In this document: positions 37,301 through 44,926 of the stretch, piece after piece
Numbering within the stretch: the first letter of the stretch is position 1
How the letters are laid out: each line of letters starts with the position of its first letter
NCBI RefSeq assembly: GCF_031844705.1
Contig: NZ_CP134609.1
Span: forward strand, 1,488,001 to 1,552,000
From: Streptomyces sp. ITFR-16
GTDB lineage: Bacteria; Actinomycetota; Actinomycetes; Streptomycetales; Streptomycetaceae
DNA: 64,000 bases
Direction: 5' to 3'
Program-made: the position numbers and the translations under genes
Notes under the pieces: generated by a model
Database searches by the model: none
What the model was told of the DNA's origin: nothing
Seen by the model: only the letters and a program-made list of their open reading frames with translations

Positions 37301-38137
37301 GCCGCCCACGGTGGAGAGCGTGTGCGTGCCGTGGCCCTGGCGGTCGTCGGTGGTGTCGGAGTCGGTGAAGTTCTTCGCCTCGGAGATCCGGCCTTCGAGG
37401 TCCGGGTGTCCGGCGTCGGCGCCGGTGTCCAGGACGGCGACCTTGGTGCCCTTGCCGTCGTAGCCGGCGGCCCAGGCGAGGTCGGCGCGGATCTGCTTGG
37501 TGGACCGGTCGAGGCTGGCCTCGACCTTGCGGTCCAGCCAGAGCTTCTTCAGCCCGGCGGCGGAGCGGGACCGGGCTCCGGTGACGTCGGACCAGAATCC
37601 GGCGGCCTTCTCCTTGTCGGCCTTCAGCGCCACTCCGCCGATGACCGGGAGGGCGAGGCCGCGGGCGGCGCCGCGCGGGGTGGCGGGGGCGCTGCGGGCG
37701 GTGTCCCCGGTGTAGGTGGCGATCAGCGGCACGGTGTCCGTGTGCGCGTCGTCGAATCCCTGGCGGATCAGGCCGGTGACGTTGAACAGTTCCTCGTCGA
37801 CGGTGCCGTCGGCGAGCGCCTTCACGGCGCTGTCCGGGTAGACGTAGAGGTCCTTGCCCGAGCGGCGGGTCTGTACGAGGGGGACGGTGCCGTCCTCGCG
37901 GGCCAGTGCGGTGGCCGAGGCGGTCCCCGAACGGTCGGTGCTGACCAGCACCTTGTCGCCGGTGACCAGCGTGACGGTGACCGGCCTGCTCCCGGCCGCC
38001 GCCGCGGCCGCGCTGCCGGTCAGCGGTCTCTTCGTGGCCGCGTCGCCCTGTGGCGCTGCCACGGACGGCGCGATCACCGTGACGGCCAGGACGGCGGCGG
38101 TGGCCGCCCCCAGTGCCGTACGCGATATCGGACGCAT
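34370..38137 (-). CDS. Large secreted S8 family serine peptidase (second subtilase)
   Basis: A 1255-residue secreted protease, a structural twin of the 1251-residue enzyme at 881-4636. Signal peptide residues 1-28 (ALGAATAAVLAVTVIAPSVA). Catalytic residues: Asp237 (AVLDTGADAGHPDLEG), His269 (GHGTHTLSTV), Ser441 (GTSMATPHVAG), oxyanion Asn366 (AAGNSGP). A PA-like domain lies around residues 840-900 (AQAAGAVAVLVHR), and there are several beta domains. GGGGAG stands 4 nt before the ATG. It is divergent from a TrmB/LuxR-type regulator, an arrangement suggesting that regulator controls it. Confidence 0.93.
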   Translation of the reverse strand: MRPISRTALGAATAAVLAVTVIAPSVAAPQGDAATKRPLTGSAAAAAAGSRPVTVTLVTGDKVLVSTDRSGTASATALAREDGTVPLVQTRRSGKDLYVYPDSAVKALADGTVDEELFNVTGLIRQGFDDAHTDTVPLIATYTGDTARSAPATPRGAARGLALPVIGGVALKADKEKAAGFWSDVTGARSRSAAGLKKLWLDRKVEASLDRSTKQIRADLAWAAGYDGKGTKVAVLDTGADAGHPDLEGRISEAKNFTDSDTTDDRQGHGTHTLSTVGGTGAASGGKKKGVAPGADLLVGKVLNDSGSGDSSWIIAGMQWAVDRKADVVSMSLGSQTPTDCTDPMSVAAEELAKSKDTLFVIAAGNSGPTLNTVSSPGCAPGVLTVGAVDRDDSTAQFSSRGPAIGAHTLKPEIAAPGVDISAAAAGGRGVYAYQSMSGTSMATPHVAGAAAIVKERHPDWSAQQVKAALVSSAKSDIPGDVRETGGGRLDVKAAIDTTVTGEPAVQGGTYNWPQDKSDRTTVRIPYTNTGGKPVTLSLKLGSVTGNDGSAVGSPVAALGKKKVTVPAGATVEVPLDLDPTAKLHKSQYGDVTGRVLATAPGGVKVSTPFSLYVGAETVSLRVKLIDANGRPAAGSSSLDVIGTDTASGERRFNDGSTDQVFQVRPGAYFVSSFIVSADPGDATGTLANSVGYLARPQLNVTKDTTLVLDARKAHRVQVRTQDRTSETRSGTLAFGRSWDDVWLHAGSISGGTVVKDYRVDIRGKADDGDFEFDSFWRAYAPQIDKLAVVGGATLHPTPASAGSVNLDGTGRAALVDAGTGTPEELKAAGVSGKIALVAVPDSGAVVTQARNAQAAGAVAVLVHRPSAGPWQPSVGYGSAPLPTLGIEAGEAKTLAGALAAGPVKLSWKATAVSPFVYNLAFSEKGDVTSDRTYRVKDKSLGTVDSTYESMGVRTDFVDTLLVSRPYGATFGVGGFDTVAAPGKRTEYYSAGDTSWQQALSSSFPWGEFMMDKYRTYKAGSKRASEWYRGLIVPSAPRDDQGAEQLAAERQDNLIGVAPGFWSDTEHSGLQGSFGDMGSMRLTSGGKVLGESGWPSGVFTVPAEDAAYELTMTTAKAGSPAQVWKRSTRTETTWKFRSHRDENAYSQGIPLLFPGYALPSDGMKTLAAKDGQKIGLSVTGHAGYTPGKVTKAEVSYSYDGGETWTGATTALKGGCWTATVNHAGAAGRPVTLRTELTDSHGNSVVQTVTDAYAVR

Positions 38138-38347
38138 CGCTCTCCCCAAGTGAAACCGGAGCGGGCCGACACAAAGCCCCGCATTCCGGAGGTTGTTGGT
38201 GCTGCGGTGGCGCCACATTGGCAGAGTGACGGGCGGTACAGGGATGATGAGCCGCGGCGGGTTTACGCCGTGGCCGCTTTCCGCCACGGCCGGTCGTCCG
38301 CGTCACGTGGCAGGACGGGGAAGCACTGTGTCCGGGAGGGGTCGGGG
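38138..38347. promoter_or_regulatory. Divergent control region of subtilase and regulator
   Basis: 210 bp without a gene. It holds GGTGGCGCCACA with the perfect TGGCGCCA palindrome near 38204-38211. It also holds a hairpin CCGTGGC-N8-GCCACGG near 38269-38290. Both could be operators or leader structures for the two divergent genes; no consensus promoter pair was identified with confidence. Confidence 0.35.
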
Positions 38348-39337
38348 ATGCTGGGAGTCATAGGTCTCGACGAGTGGCAGGAGTCGGCCTATCGGGCGCT
38401 CGTGGCGCTGGGAGCTGCGGAGCTCTCCGATCTCGCCCATCGGCTCTCGCTTCCCGAGCGGGAGACGGAACGGGCGCTGCGGCGGCTGGAGCAGCACGGT
38501 CTGGCGGCCCAGTCGTCGGCCCGTACGGGGCGCTGGGTGGCGGCGCCGCCGGGGGTCGCGCTGGGTGCGCTGCTGACGCAGCAGCGCCATGAGCTGGAGC
38601 AGGCGGAGCTGGCGGCGGTGCTGCTGGCGGAGGAGTACCGGGCGGATGCCGACGAGCCCGCCGTCCACGACCTGGTCGAGGTGGTCACCGGGGCGAGCGC
38701 GGTGGCCCACCGCTTCCATCAGCTCCAGCTGGGCGCGACGAGCGAGGTGTGCGCGCTGGTCACCGGGAAGCCGATCGCGGTCAGCGGTCTCGACAACGAG
38801 TCGGAGGAGCAGGCAGCCGGGCGCGGGGTGTCGTTCCGGGTGGTGGTCGAGCGCGAGGTGCTGGGGATGCCGTCGGGGATCCTGGAGCTGTCGGCGGCAC
38901 TCAGCCGCGACGAGCAGTGCCGCGTCGTGGACCGGGTGCCGACGAAGCTGGTCATCGCGGACGGCGCGCTGGCGATGGTCCCGCTGACGGGCCGGGGCGC
39001 GGAGCCCGCCGCCCTGGTCGTGCACGCGTCGGGGCTGCTGGAGTCGCTGACGGGGCTCTTCGAGGCGGTGTGGCGCGAGGCGATGCCGCTGCGGCTCGCC
39101 GAGGGCGGCTGGGTCAAGGAGGACCCGGCCGGGCCCGATCCGACGGATCTGGAGATCCTGTCGCTGCTGCTGGCCGGGCTGACCGACGCGAGCGTGGCCA
39201 AGCAGCTGGAGCTGGGGCTGCGGACCGTGCAGCGCCGGGTCAAGGGCCTGATGGAGCTGACCGGGGTGTCGACCCGGCTCCAGCTCGGCTGGCATGCGTA
39301 CGAGCGGGGCTGGGTGTCCCGCGAACCCCGCTTCTGA
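38348..39337 (+). CDS. TrmB/LuxR-type two-HTH transcriptional regulator
   Basis: A 329-residue regulator with helix-turn-helix domains at both ends. The N-terminal TrmB-like winged helix (residues 1-70, YRALVALGAAELSDLAHRLS, ETERALRRLEQHGLAA) and a helical linker lead to a phospholipase-D-like effector region (residues 100-240). The C-terminus has a LuxR-type HTH: DLEILSLLLAGLTDASVAKQ, LGLRTVQRRVKGLMELTG. This family often stands beside large subtilases in Streptomyces, as here. GGAGGGG precedes the ATG. There is no receiver domain, so the signal is probably a small molecule or a protein. Confidence 0.88.
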   Translation: MLGVIGLDEWQESAYRALVALGAAELSDLAHRLSLPERETERALRRLEQHGLAAQSSARTGRWVAAPPGVALGALLTQQRHELEQAELAAVLLAEEYRADADEPAVHDLVEVVTGASAVAHRFHQLQLGATSEVCALVTGKPIAVSGLDNESEEQAAGRGVSFRVVVEREVLGMPSGILELSAALSRDEQCRVVDRVPTKLVIADGALAMVPLTGRGAEPAALVVHASGLLESLTGLFEAVWREAMPLRLAEGGWVKEDPAGPDPTDLEILSLLLAGLTDASVAKQLELGLRTVQRRVKGLMELTGVSTRLQLGWHAYERGWVSREPRF

Positions 39338-39428
39338 TCCCTGCCGCGGCCCCGGTGAGCTGCGGTGATGCCTGCGGGTGCGGGGGTGACGACGGGCGGG
39401 ACCGGCCGGACTCCGGCAGGCTGGTCAG

Positions 39429-39911
39429 ATGAGTGTGTGGCAGCTCGTCGCCGTCGGCCTTGTGATGCTGCTCGGTCTGCTCGGCGTGCTGGTGCCCGGT
39501 GTACCGGGGCAGGCGATCGTCTGGGCCGCCGTGCTGTGGTGGGCGCTGACGGACATGACCCCGGCCGCCTGGGGCGTCCTGATCGGGGCCACGGCGCTCC
39601 TGCTGCTCAACCAGGCGCTGAAACCGCTGCTGCCGCCACGCAGGCCCCGCGAGTCGGGGGCGCCGCGCCGGACGCTGATGCTCGGCGGGGTCGGCGCGAT
39701 CGCCGGGTTCTTCGTCGTCCCCGTGCTCGGCGCGGTCCTCGGCTATCTGGGGGTCATCTTCGGTGCGGAGCGGCTGCGGCTGGGCAGCCGGGGCGCGGCC
39801 TGGACCTCGGTCCGCTCGGTGATGCGGGCGACCGGCTACTCCGTGCTCGTCGAGCTCTTCGCGTGCCTCCTGGTGACGGGGGCGTGGCTGGGCGCGGTCG
39901 TCTGGGGCTGA
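39429..39911 (+). CDS. DUF456 family small membrane protein
   Basis: A 160-residue protein with four to five membrane segments. The DUF456 hallmark is at the N-terminus: GLLGVLVPGVPGQAIVWAAVLWWAL. It is followed by LMLGGVGAIAGFFVVPVLGAVLGYLGVIFGAERLRLG, with Gly-rich glycine-zipper-like repeats. There is no enzymatic motif. It is a single gene, convergent with the Ada/AlkA gene 9 bp away. The function of the family is unknown. Confidence 0.87.
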   Translation: MSVWQLVAVGLVMLLGLLGVLVPGVPGQAIVWAAVLWWALTDMTPAAWGVLIGATALLLLNQALKPLLPPRRPRESGAPRRTLMLGGVGAIAGFFVVPVLGAVLGYLGVIFGAERLRLGSRGAAWTSVRSVMRATGYSVLVELFACLLVTGAWLGAVVWG

Positions 39912-39920
39912 GCGCCGCCG

Positions 39921-41279
39921 TTACCCGGCCGCCCGTTCCCCGCGCCGTACGCCGTAGGAGCGCCACGGCCGCCACCGGTCCGAGCCGGGTGTGCCGTACG
40001 GATCGACATCGGGGTCGCCCAGCGACCGCATCCGGATCAGGGCTGCGGTCGCCGGAGTCATCCCGGGCAGCCGCAGCAGGGCCTGCTCGGCCTCGTCCCG
40101 GTCGGCGCCCGCGTCCAGCCGTACGCCGCCGTCGGCGAGCGCCGCGGCCAGGGCCCGCAGCGCCGGATCGTCCGCCGCGCCGGCGAGCACCCCCGGTTCG
40201 GGGAAGACATGGGTCAGCCCGCCGCAGGGCACGTCCAGCCGCTTTCCGTACGCCTCCACGAGCCGCTCGGCGGCCGGATCGCCCACCAGGGCCCGTACGG
40301 CGGACTCCTCGGGGTCCGCCGCGCCCGGCGAGCGCACCCCCGGCCGGGCGGCGACGTCCGGGGCGAGCGCCGGATCGGCGCCGAGCAGTTCGTCGACGGC
40401 GTACGGATCGGCGTCCAGGTCGAACAGCCGGCGCAGCCGCTGCACGGCCGTGGTCAGGTCGCGCAGGTCGGTGAGGTGGATCCGGGCCTCCAGCCAGCCG
40501 CCGGCGGAGCGCTCGTCCACGGCGGCGACGGCGGTGCCGTACGGAAGACGCAGCGTGCGCCGGTAGGTGCGGGTGCCGGGCTCGCCGCTGACCTCCTCGA
40601 TCCGGGCCACGGTGCCGGCGGCGAGCAGGTCGAAGGCCTCGCGGGCCGCGTACGGGCCCCGGTGCGCGAGCCGGAGCGGGATTCCGGTGGTGCGCGCCTC
40701 CCGGACGGCCGCGCCGAGACCGGTGCCGGCCTCGGCGCGCAGCTCGCTGGGGGTCCTGGCGTAGATCTGCCGGATCGTGTCGTTGAACTGGCGGACGCTG
40801 GCGAAACCGGACGCGAAGACGACCTCCGTGACGGACAGCCCGGTGGTCTGGAGCAGGACCCGGGCGGTGTGCGCGCGCTGGGCGCGGGCCAGGGCGACCG
40901 GACCGGCGCCCAGCTCGGCGTTGAGCTGCCGCTGCACCTGCCGGGCGCTGTAGCCGAGGCGGTGGGCGAGACCGGGGACGCCCTCCCGGTCCACCACGCC
41001 GTCGCCGATCATCCGCATGGCGCGGCCGACCACGTCCGCCCGTACGTTCCAGTCGGCGGAGCCCGGGACGGCGTCCGGGCGGCAGCGCCTGCACGCCCGG
41101 AAGCCGTTGCCCTGGGCGGCGGCCGCGGTCGGGTAGAAGCGGACGTTCTTCCGCTTGGGGGTGACGGCGGGGCAGCTCGGCCGGCAGTAGATGCCGGTCG
41201 TCTCGACGGCGAAGAAGAACTCCCCGTCGAACCGTGCGTCGCGGCTGCTCACCGCCTCGTACCTGGTCTCTTCGTCCAT
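39921..41279 (-). CDS. Ada-type Zn domain / AraC / AlkA DNA glycosylase fusion
   Basis: A 452-residue DNA alkylation repair protein. The N-terminal Ada domain holds Cys32, Cys36, Cys63 and Cys66 (YCRPSCPA, CRRC); Cys32 is the methyl-phosphotriester acceptor that activates transcription. An AraC-type double HTH follows (RQVQRQLNAELGAGPVALAR, VVFASGFASVRQFNDTI). The C-terminus is AlkA: N-domain RTYRRTLRLPYGTA and helix-hairpin-helix LLRLPGMTPATAALIRMRSLGDPD with catalytic Asp in that last motif. It thus senses and repairs methylated DNA. The ATG at 41279 starts the canonical MDEETRYEAV. The AidB-like gene at 58536 could belong to the same adaptive response. Confidence 0.92.
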   Translation of the reverse strand: MDEETRYEAVSSRDARFDGEFFFAVETTGIYCRPSCPAVTPKRKNVRFYPTAAAAQGNGFRACRRCRPDAVPGSADWNVRADVVGRAMRMIGDGVVDREGVPGLAHRLGYSARQVQRQLNAELGAGPVALARAQRAHTARVLLQTTGLSVTEVVFASGFASVRQFNDTIRQIYARTPSELRAEAGTGLGAAVREARTTGIPLRLAHRGPYAAREAFDLLAAGTVARIEEVSGEPGTRTYRRTLRLPYGTAVAAVDERSAGGWLEARIHLTDLRDLTTAVQRLRRLFDLDADPYAVDELLGADPALAPDVAARPGVRSPGAADPEESAVRALVGDPAAERLVEAYGKRLDVPCGGLTHVFPEPGVLAGAADDPALRALAAALADGGVRLDAGADRDEAEQALLRLPGMTPATAALIRMRSLGDPDVDPYGTPGSDRWRPWRSYGVRRGERAAG

Positions 41280-41350
41280 CACACCGTCCAGTGTGCGCCC
41301 TCGCGCACCGGGTGACTCGCGGTTTTCGGACGTCGACCAGGGGCCTGCGG

Positions 41351-42508
41351 CTACCGGATCCGGCCGCGCTTGGCCTCCATTCCGGCCCGGCCCTCGGCGC
41401 CCTTGCGCTTCCAGTCGCGGAGGATCTCCGAGCGGACCCGGGCGTCGGTCTTGGCGACGATGCGCTGGTTCTCGCGCAGCAGCTTGCGGTAGCTGTCCAT
41501 GCGCCGCTCGGGCAGCGATCCGTCCTCGATCGCCGCGAGCACCGCGCAGCCCGGCTCGGTCTCGTGGGCGCAGTCGTGGAACCTGCACCCCTCGGCCAGC
41601 TCCTCGATCTCGGAGAAGACCTCCCCGACCCCGGTCCCGGCGTCCCACAGCCCGACCCCGCGCAGCCCGGGGGTGTCGATCAGGACCCCGCCCGAGGGCA
41701 GGACGAGCAGATTGCGGGTCGTGGTGGTGTGCCGGCCCTTGCCGTCCATGTCACGGGTGGCCTGCACCTCCATCACGTCGTGGCCGAGGAGGGTGTTGGC
41801 CAGGGTGGACTTGCCCGCGCCGGAGGCGCCGAGGAGCACGCTCGTACCGCCGGAGACGATCGCGTTGAACACGTCGACGCCCTCGCCGGTGGCGGAGCTG
41901 ACGGGCAGCACCTGCACCCCGGGGGCCAGGCGCTCGACGTCCTGGACGAGGTGGGACAGAGTGGCGGCGTCCGGGACGAGGTCGGCCTTGGTCAGGACGA
42001 CGAGGGCCTCGGCCGCCCCGTCCCCGGCCGACGCGCGGTCGCGGAGCAGCGCGTCACCGTTGGCGCTGGACAGGGCGAGGGCGAGGAAGCGCTCCACGCG
42101 CCCCAGATCGAGTTCGACCGCCAGCGAGACACAGATGGCGATGTGGTCGACGTTGGTGGCGAGCACCTGGCCCTCTGACCGCTTGGACGAGGTGGAGCGG
42201 ACGAACGCCGTGCGGCGCGGCAGCAGCGCTCGGACGAACCGCGGGTCGCCGTCGGGGTCGACGGCCGCCCAGTCGCCGGTGCAGACGATCCGCATCGGGT
42301 CGCGGGGCACGACGAACGCGGTGTCCGCGCGGAACATGCCCTGCGGGGTGACGATGTCGCACTGCCCGCGGTCGACCCGCACCACCCGTCCGGGCAGCAG
42401 TCCCTGTGCGGCGTACGGGGCGAACGCGGCCGCCCAGTCCTCGTCCCAGCCGTACGGGGCGAGCGGGGAGGCGGAAGAGAAGGAAACGGGGAAAGACGGG
42501 AAAGACAA
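41351..42508 (-). CDS. rsgA: Ribosome biogenesis GTPase RsgA
   Basis: A 385-residue circularly permuted GTPase that aids late 30S maturation. OB-fold about residues 35-110. The GTPase motifs come in permuted order: TKAD (G4), PVSSATGEG (G5), GASGAGKST (G1), GKGRHTTTTRNL (G2), DTPGLRG (G3). The zinc domain is CRFHDCAHETEPGC (Cys, Cys, His, Cys). The start is a TTG (42508) with GAAGGG 6 nt upstream, as no better ATG/GTG precedes the OB-fold. A 23-codon ORF with a strong ribosome site lies 62 bp upstream on the same strand. Confidence 0.93.
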   Translation of the reverse strand: MSFPSFPVSFSSASPLAPYGWDEDWAAAFAPYAAQGLLPGRVVRVDRGQCDIVTPQGMFRADTAFVVPRDPMRIVCTGDWAAVDPDGDPRFVRALLPRRTAFVRSTSSKRSEGQVLATNVDHIAICVSLAVELDLGRVERFLALALSSANGDALLRDRASAGDGAAEALVVLTKADLVPDAATLSHLVQDVERLAPGVQVLPVSSATGEGVDVFNAIVSGGTSVLLGASGAGKSTLANTLLGHDVMEVQATRDMDGKGRHTTTTRNLLVLPSGGVLIDTPGLRGVGLWDAGTGVGEVFSEIEELAEGCRFHDCAHETEPGCAVLAAIEDGSLPERRMDSYRKLLRENQRIVAKTDARVRSEILRDWKRKGAEGRAGMEAKRGRIR

Positions 42509-42570
42509 GGGAAACCCTTCACAGGGTGGCCCCGGCGATGCGCACTGCGGCGCGGAAGTGGTGAGAGAGG

Positions 42571-42642
42571 TCAGCCGGCGGCCACGGGGGTGGGAACGAT
42601 GTACTTCGGCTTGTGGGCAGCGCCCATCGCAACGACAGTCAT
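42571..42642 (-). CDS. Short ORF upstream of rsgA, possible leader peptide or small protein
   Basis: A 23-codon frame with a strong GGAGG 11 nt before the ATG (8 nt before an adjacent in-frame TTG). It encodes MTVVAMGAAHKPKYIV followed by PTPVAAG, then TGA. It sits between a promoter-like pair at 42727-42757 and rsgA. The peptide is neither Cys- nor Arg-rich and does not match a leader I recognise. The strong ribosome site argues for translation; coding status needs ribosome profiling or conservation. Confidence 0.45.
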   Translation of the reverse strand: MTVVAMGAAHKPKYIVPTPVAAG

Positions 42643-42726
42643 CAATGTCCTCACCTCCGGTCCCGGCTGAGCGGGTTCACACACGGTCCGGCTCCGGCGG
42701 TTGCCCCGCCGTCCGTCTCGTCGCAC

Positions 42727-42757
42727 ACGATAGCGCCGGGCACTGCGGCGGCGTCAA
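42727..42757 (-). promoter_or_regulatory. Probable promoter of the rsgA unit
   Basis: On the minus strand TTGACG (42757-42752) and TATCGT (42732-42727) are separated by 19 bp, one longer than optimal. The next start downstream is the 23-codon ORF at 42642, then rsgA. Confidence 0.5.
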
Positions 42758-42865
42758 CGGATTTAATGGCGACGGGCGGCCGTAGCGCCCGGGATATGCC
42801 GGGCCTTACCCGATCGGGTGATACGCATGGAGTTCGACCGGTCGTGGACGGTTAGGGTGCCGGAC

Positions 42866-43366
42866 ATGACCTCCCCCCAGACTGCCACCGGCACCTTCAC
42901 CCAGGCCCAGTTGGGCACCCTCACCCTGATCGGCTGGAGCGGCGAGCACCCGCACAACGGACGCGATGTCGCCTTCCTGCTGGCCTACTCGCTGGGTGAC
43001 GGATCGGACGGGCCGCAGGCCGGCGAGACCGCGATGCACCTCGCGCTGCGGCGCAGCGGGCTCACGGTCGGCCCCGAGCCGGTGCGCGCCGACGAGACCC
43101 CGGGGCTCCAGGTGAAGCTCCTCGTCCAGGCCGGCCAGGCCGTGCTGACCCTGCCTCACTTCACCGCGCAGTACCCGGTGCGGCCCGAGTGGCTGGCGGC
43201 CGCCCGTGAACAGGGCGAGGTGCACGCGATGTTCGCCACGCGCCCGTGGCCGCAGGGGGCGCCCGGGCTCCCGCTCACCGAGGAGGCGCTGCGGTCGTTC
43301 GCCGGGGACCCGGAGGTCATCGTGACCTCGGCCCACTGCGTCCTGCCGGTCCGCAGCCTCGGCTGA
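42866..43366 (+). CDS. DUF5949-like small protein
   Basis: A 166-residue soluble protein: TSPQTATGTFTQAQLGTLTL, then HNGRDVAFLLAYSLGDG, LALRRSGLTVG and the C-terminal AGDPEVIVTSAHCVLPVRS. I recognise it tentatively as the Streptomyces-specific DUF5949 family of unknown function. TAGGGT lies 7 nt before the ATG with no ribosome site, so the mRNA is probably leaderless. It is convergent with the first rodlin across a strong hairpin. Confidence 0.7.
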   Translation: MTSPQTATGTFTQAQLGTLTLIGWSGEHPHNGRDVAFLLAYSLGDGSDGPQAGETAMHLALRRSGLTVGPEPVRADETPGLQVKLLVQAGQAVLTLPHFTAQYPVRPEWLAAAREQGEVHAMFATRPWPQGAPGLPLTEEALRSFAGDPEVIVTSAHCVLPVRSLG

Positions 43367-43387
43367 CCCCTCCCCCGAACGCACCGC

Positions 43388-43414
43388 GGGCGGCCCGGGA
43401 TTCCCGGGCCGCCC
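43388..43414. terminator. Bidirectional terminator hairpin
   Basis: A perfect 12-bp stem, GGGCGGCCCGGG (43388-43399) and CCCGGGCCGCCC (43403-43414), with a 3-nt loop. It lies between the convergent DUF5949-like and rodlin genes. Confidence 0.8.
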
Positions 43415-43431
43415 TTGGTGTGTGTCCGTAC

Positions 43432-43845
43432 TCAGTTGTTGCCGACGCCGTTCCCGGAGAGGACCGGGATGTCGTCCACCAGGTGCGAGAGGGGCTCGTC
43501 GCCCTTGGCCTGGGTGGAGTTGTCGGTGCACTGCTGGTTCTGCGGCGAGGACAGGACGTTGATGTCCTGGACCGCGACCGGCACGAGCAGGCCGACGAGC
43601 GAGCCCACGTTGGCCTTGACCGGGACGCCGGCGCAGAGCTTGTTCAGGGAGCCCTGGACGAGCTGGAACTGCGGGCTGCCGTCACCCTTGGTCACGCTGT
43701 TGCCGAACGAGGACTCGGCACCGTTGCCGTTGACCGTCGTGGTGCCCCCGTCGTTGCCGATCGCCATGGCCGAGGGGGCCGCGGCGGCCGACAGGCCGAC
43801 CAGGGACACGGCCACTGCCGCGCCGGCCATCATCTTCTTCATCAC
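43432..43845 (-). CDS. Rodlin 1 (aerial-hypha surface protein)
   Basis: A 137-residue secreted rodlin. The signal peptide (residues 1-28, ends AAPSAMA) is followed by [22 protein letters not shown] and [15 protein letters not shown]. The C-terminal family core is [29 protein letters not shown] and LSGNGVGNN. Rodlins organise chaplin fibrils into paired rodlets on aerial hyphae and spores. Two Cys are conserved. It is one of three rodlins here, all on the minus strand. The start codon has GAAAGGTGAAGCG upstream. Confidence 0.93.
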   Translation of the reverse strand: MMKKMMAGAAVAVSLVGLSAAAAPSAMAIGNDGGTTTVNGNGAESSFGNSVTKGDGSPQFQLVQGSLNKLCAGVPVKANVGSLVGLLVPVAVQDINVLSSPQNQQCTDNSTQAKGDEPLSHLVDDIPVLSGNGVGNN

Positions 43846-43884
43846 GCTTCACCTTTCGGAGCGTTCCGTTCTGGAACGTACTGA

Positions 43885-43930
43885 TCAACCCCTCACGGAG
43901 CCTTCGGTTCCGCAGTTCCACCCAAATGGG
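43885..43930 (-). promoter_or_regulatory. Rodlin 1 promoter (sigma-BldN-like) with upstream element
   Basis: Minus strand: -10 GGTTGA (43890-43885), 16-bp spacer, -35 CGGAAC (43912-43907). Then 6 bp further an element whose plus-strand sequence is CACCCAAATGG (from 43919). The pair resembles sigma-BldN promoters (CGTAAC/CGTTGA). Confidence 0.6.
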
Positions 43931-43960
43931 TTCGATCCCGCATAAGTTCGACGTCGGCCG

Positions 43961-44161
43961 TCAACCCCGGGTGGCCTCGCCGGAGGCCCGCGCCGCGGGG
44001 ACGAGGCCGCTCGCGCACGGTGGCGCGTCCTCCGTGCGCTCCGCAGGGGCCGGTTCGGCCCGGGCGGCCTGCCACTCGGCGAGGAGGCGGTCGTAGATCG
44101 GGGTGACGCCTTCCGGGGGCCGGTGCCGCTCCGGCGGGCGATGGCTGTCGCGCTGGTCCAT
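43961..44161 (-). CDS. Small hypothetical protein between rodlin genes
   Basis: A 66-residue, hydrophilic protein without signal peptide: RPPEGVTPIYDRLLAEWQAARAEP is its only ordered-looking segment (an amphipathic helix after a TPIYD motif that I have seen in short Streptomyces proteins). The rest is Ala/Pro/Glu-rich. GGGTAGGG lies about 9 nt before the ATG. The codon bias is Streptomyces-like. The function is unknown. Confidence 0.5.
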   Translation of the reverse strand: MDQRDSHRPPERHRPPEGVTPIYDRLLAEWQAARAEPAPAERTEDAPPCASGLVPAARASGEATRG

Positions 44162-44266
44162 GGGGTGGCCCTACCCGATGTGGCGGGCCCCGGCCTCCAC
44201 CCGTGCGGCAAGCGGCCCAACGGGCCGTCCTTTCGGGGGAGAAACCGCCTGTTCGGCACATGGCGC

Positions 44267-44317
44267 GGGGCCGGTGCGTCCGGCGGCGGGTATTCGGCCG
44301 CCGGACGCACCGGCCCC
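44267..44317. terminator. Very strong hairpin behind rodlin 2
   Basis: A perfect 21-bp stem (44267-44287 with 44297-44317; arms begin GGGGCCGGTGCG) and a 9-nt loop. It lies 57 bp past the rodlin 2 stop. Confidence 0.8.
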
Positions 44318-44373
44318 ACAGGTACTGCGGGAACAGCGGGGTGGATCGGGAACTACAGGTGGTTCAGCACCTC

Positions 44374-44784
44374 TTAGTTGTTGCCCGCACCGTTGCCCGA
44401 CAGGATCGGGATGTCGTCCAGGATGTGCGAGAGGGCCTCGTCGCCCTTGGCCTGGGTGGAGTTCTCGGTGCACTGCTGGTTCTGCGGCGAGGACAGGACG
44501 TTGATGTCCTGGACCGCGACCGGGACCACGCCGAGCAGCGAACCGGCGTTGACCTTGGCCGGCAGGGCGATGCAGGGCTTGTTGAGCGAGCCCTGGATGA
44601 GCGCGAACTGCGGGCTCCAGTCGCCGTGCGTGGCGGAGTTGCCGTACGACTGCGCGGCGCCGTTGCCGTTGACCGAGGTGGTGCCCCCGTCGTTGCCGAT
44701 CGCCATCGCCTGCGGCGCGATGCCGGCGGAGACGCCGACGACCGACGCGGCGACAGCCGCCGACGCCATGAACTTCTTGATCAT
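44374..44784 (-). CDS. Rodlin 2
   Basis: A 136-residue rodlin. Signal peptide MIKKFMASAAVAASVVGVSA (to AMA at residue 28), then [20 protein letters not shown] and SPQFALIQGSLNKPC. Core [30 protein letters not shown] and LSGNGAGNN. It differs from rodlin 1 mainly between residues 65 and 85. The ATG at 44784 has AGAAGGG 8 nt upstream. Promoter layout is identical to the other two rodlins. Confidence 0.93.
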   Translation of the reverse strand: MIKKFMASAAVAASVVGVSAGIAPQAMAIGNDGGTTSVNGNGAAQSYGNSATHGDWSPQFALIQGSLNKPCIALPAKVNAGSLLGVVPVAVQDINVLSSPQNQQCTENSTQAKGDEALSHILDDIPILSGNGAGNN

Positions 44785-44836
44785 GAAACTGCCCTTCTGG
44801 TGTTCTCTGTCGCCCGCCTGTACCCGAGCGCTGTGA

Positions 44837-44881
44837 TCAACTCGCGGCGGCGGGAATGGTTGTGGCTCTTCACCCGAACGA
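44837..44881 (-). promoter_or_regulatory. Rodlin 2 promoter (sigma-BldN-like) with upstream element
   Basis: Minus strand: -10 AGTTGA (44842-44837), 16-bp spacer, -35 CACAAC (44864-44859), 6 bp, then an element whose plus-strand sequence is CACCCGAACGA (from 44871). Confidence 0.6.
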
Positions 44882-44926
44882 TGCGTACTCGAACGACGCG
44901 CACTCGAACGACGCGAAGCGGGCGGG

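Noticed and set aside
34250..38347. The long plus-strand frame that runs into the TrmB/LuxR regulator
   Set aside because: Only the part from 38348 has real domains and a ribosome site; the preceding 1366 codons are antisense to the second subtilase.
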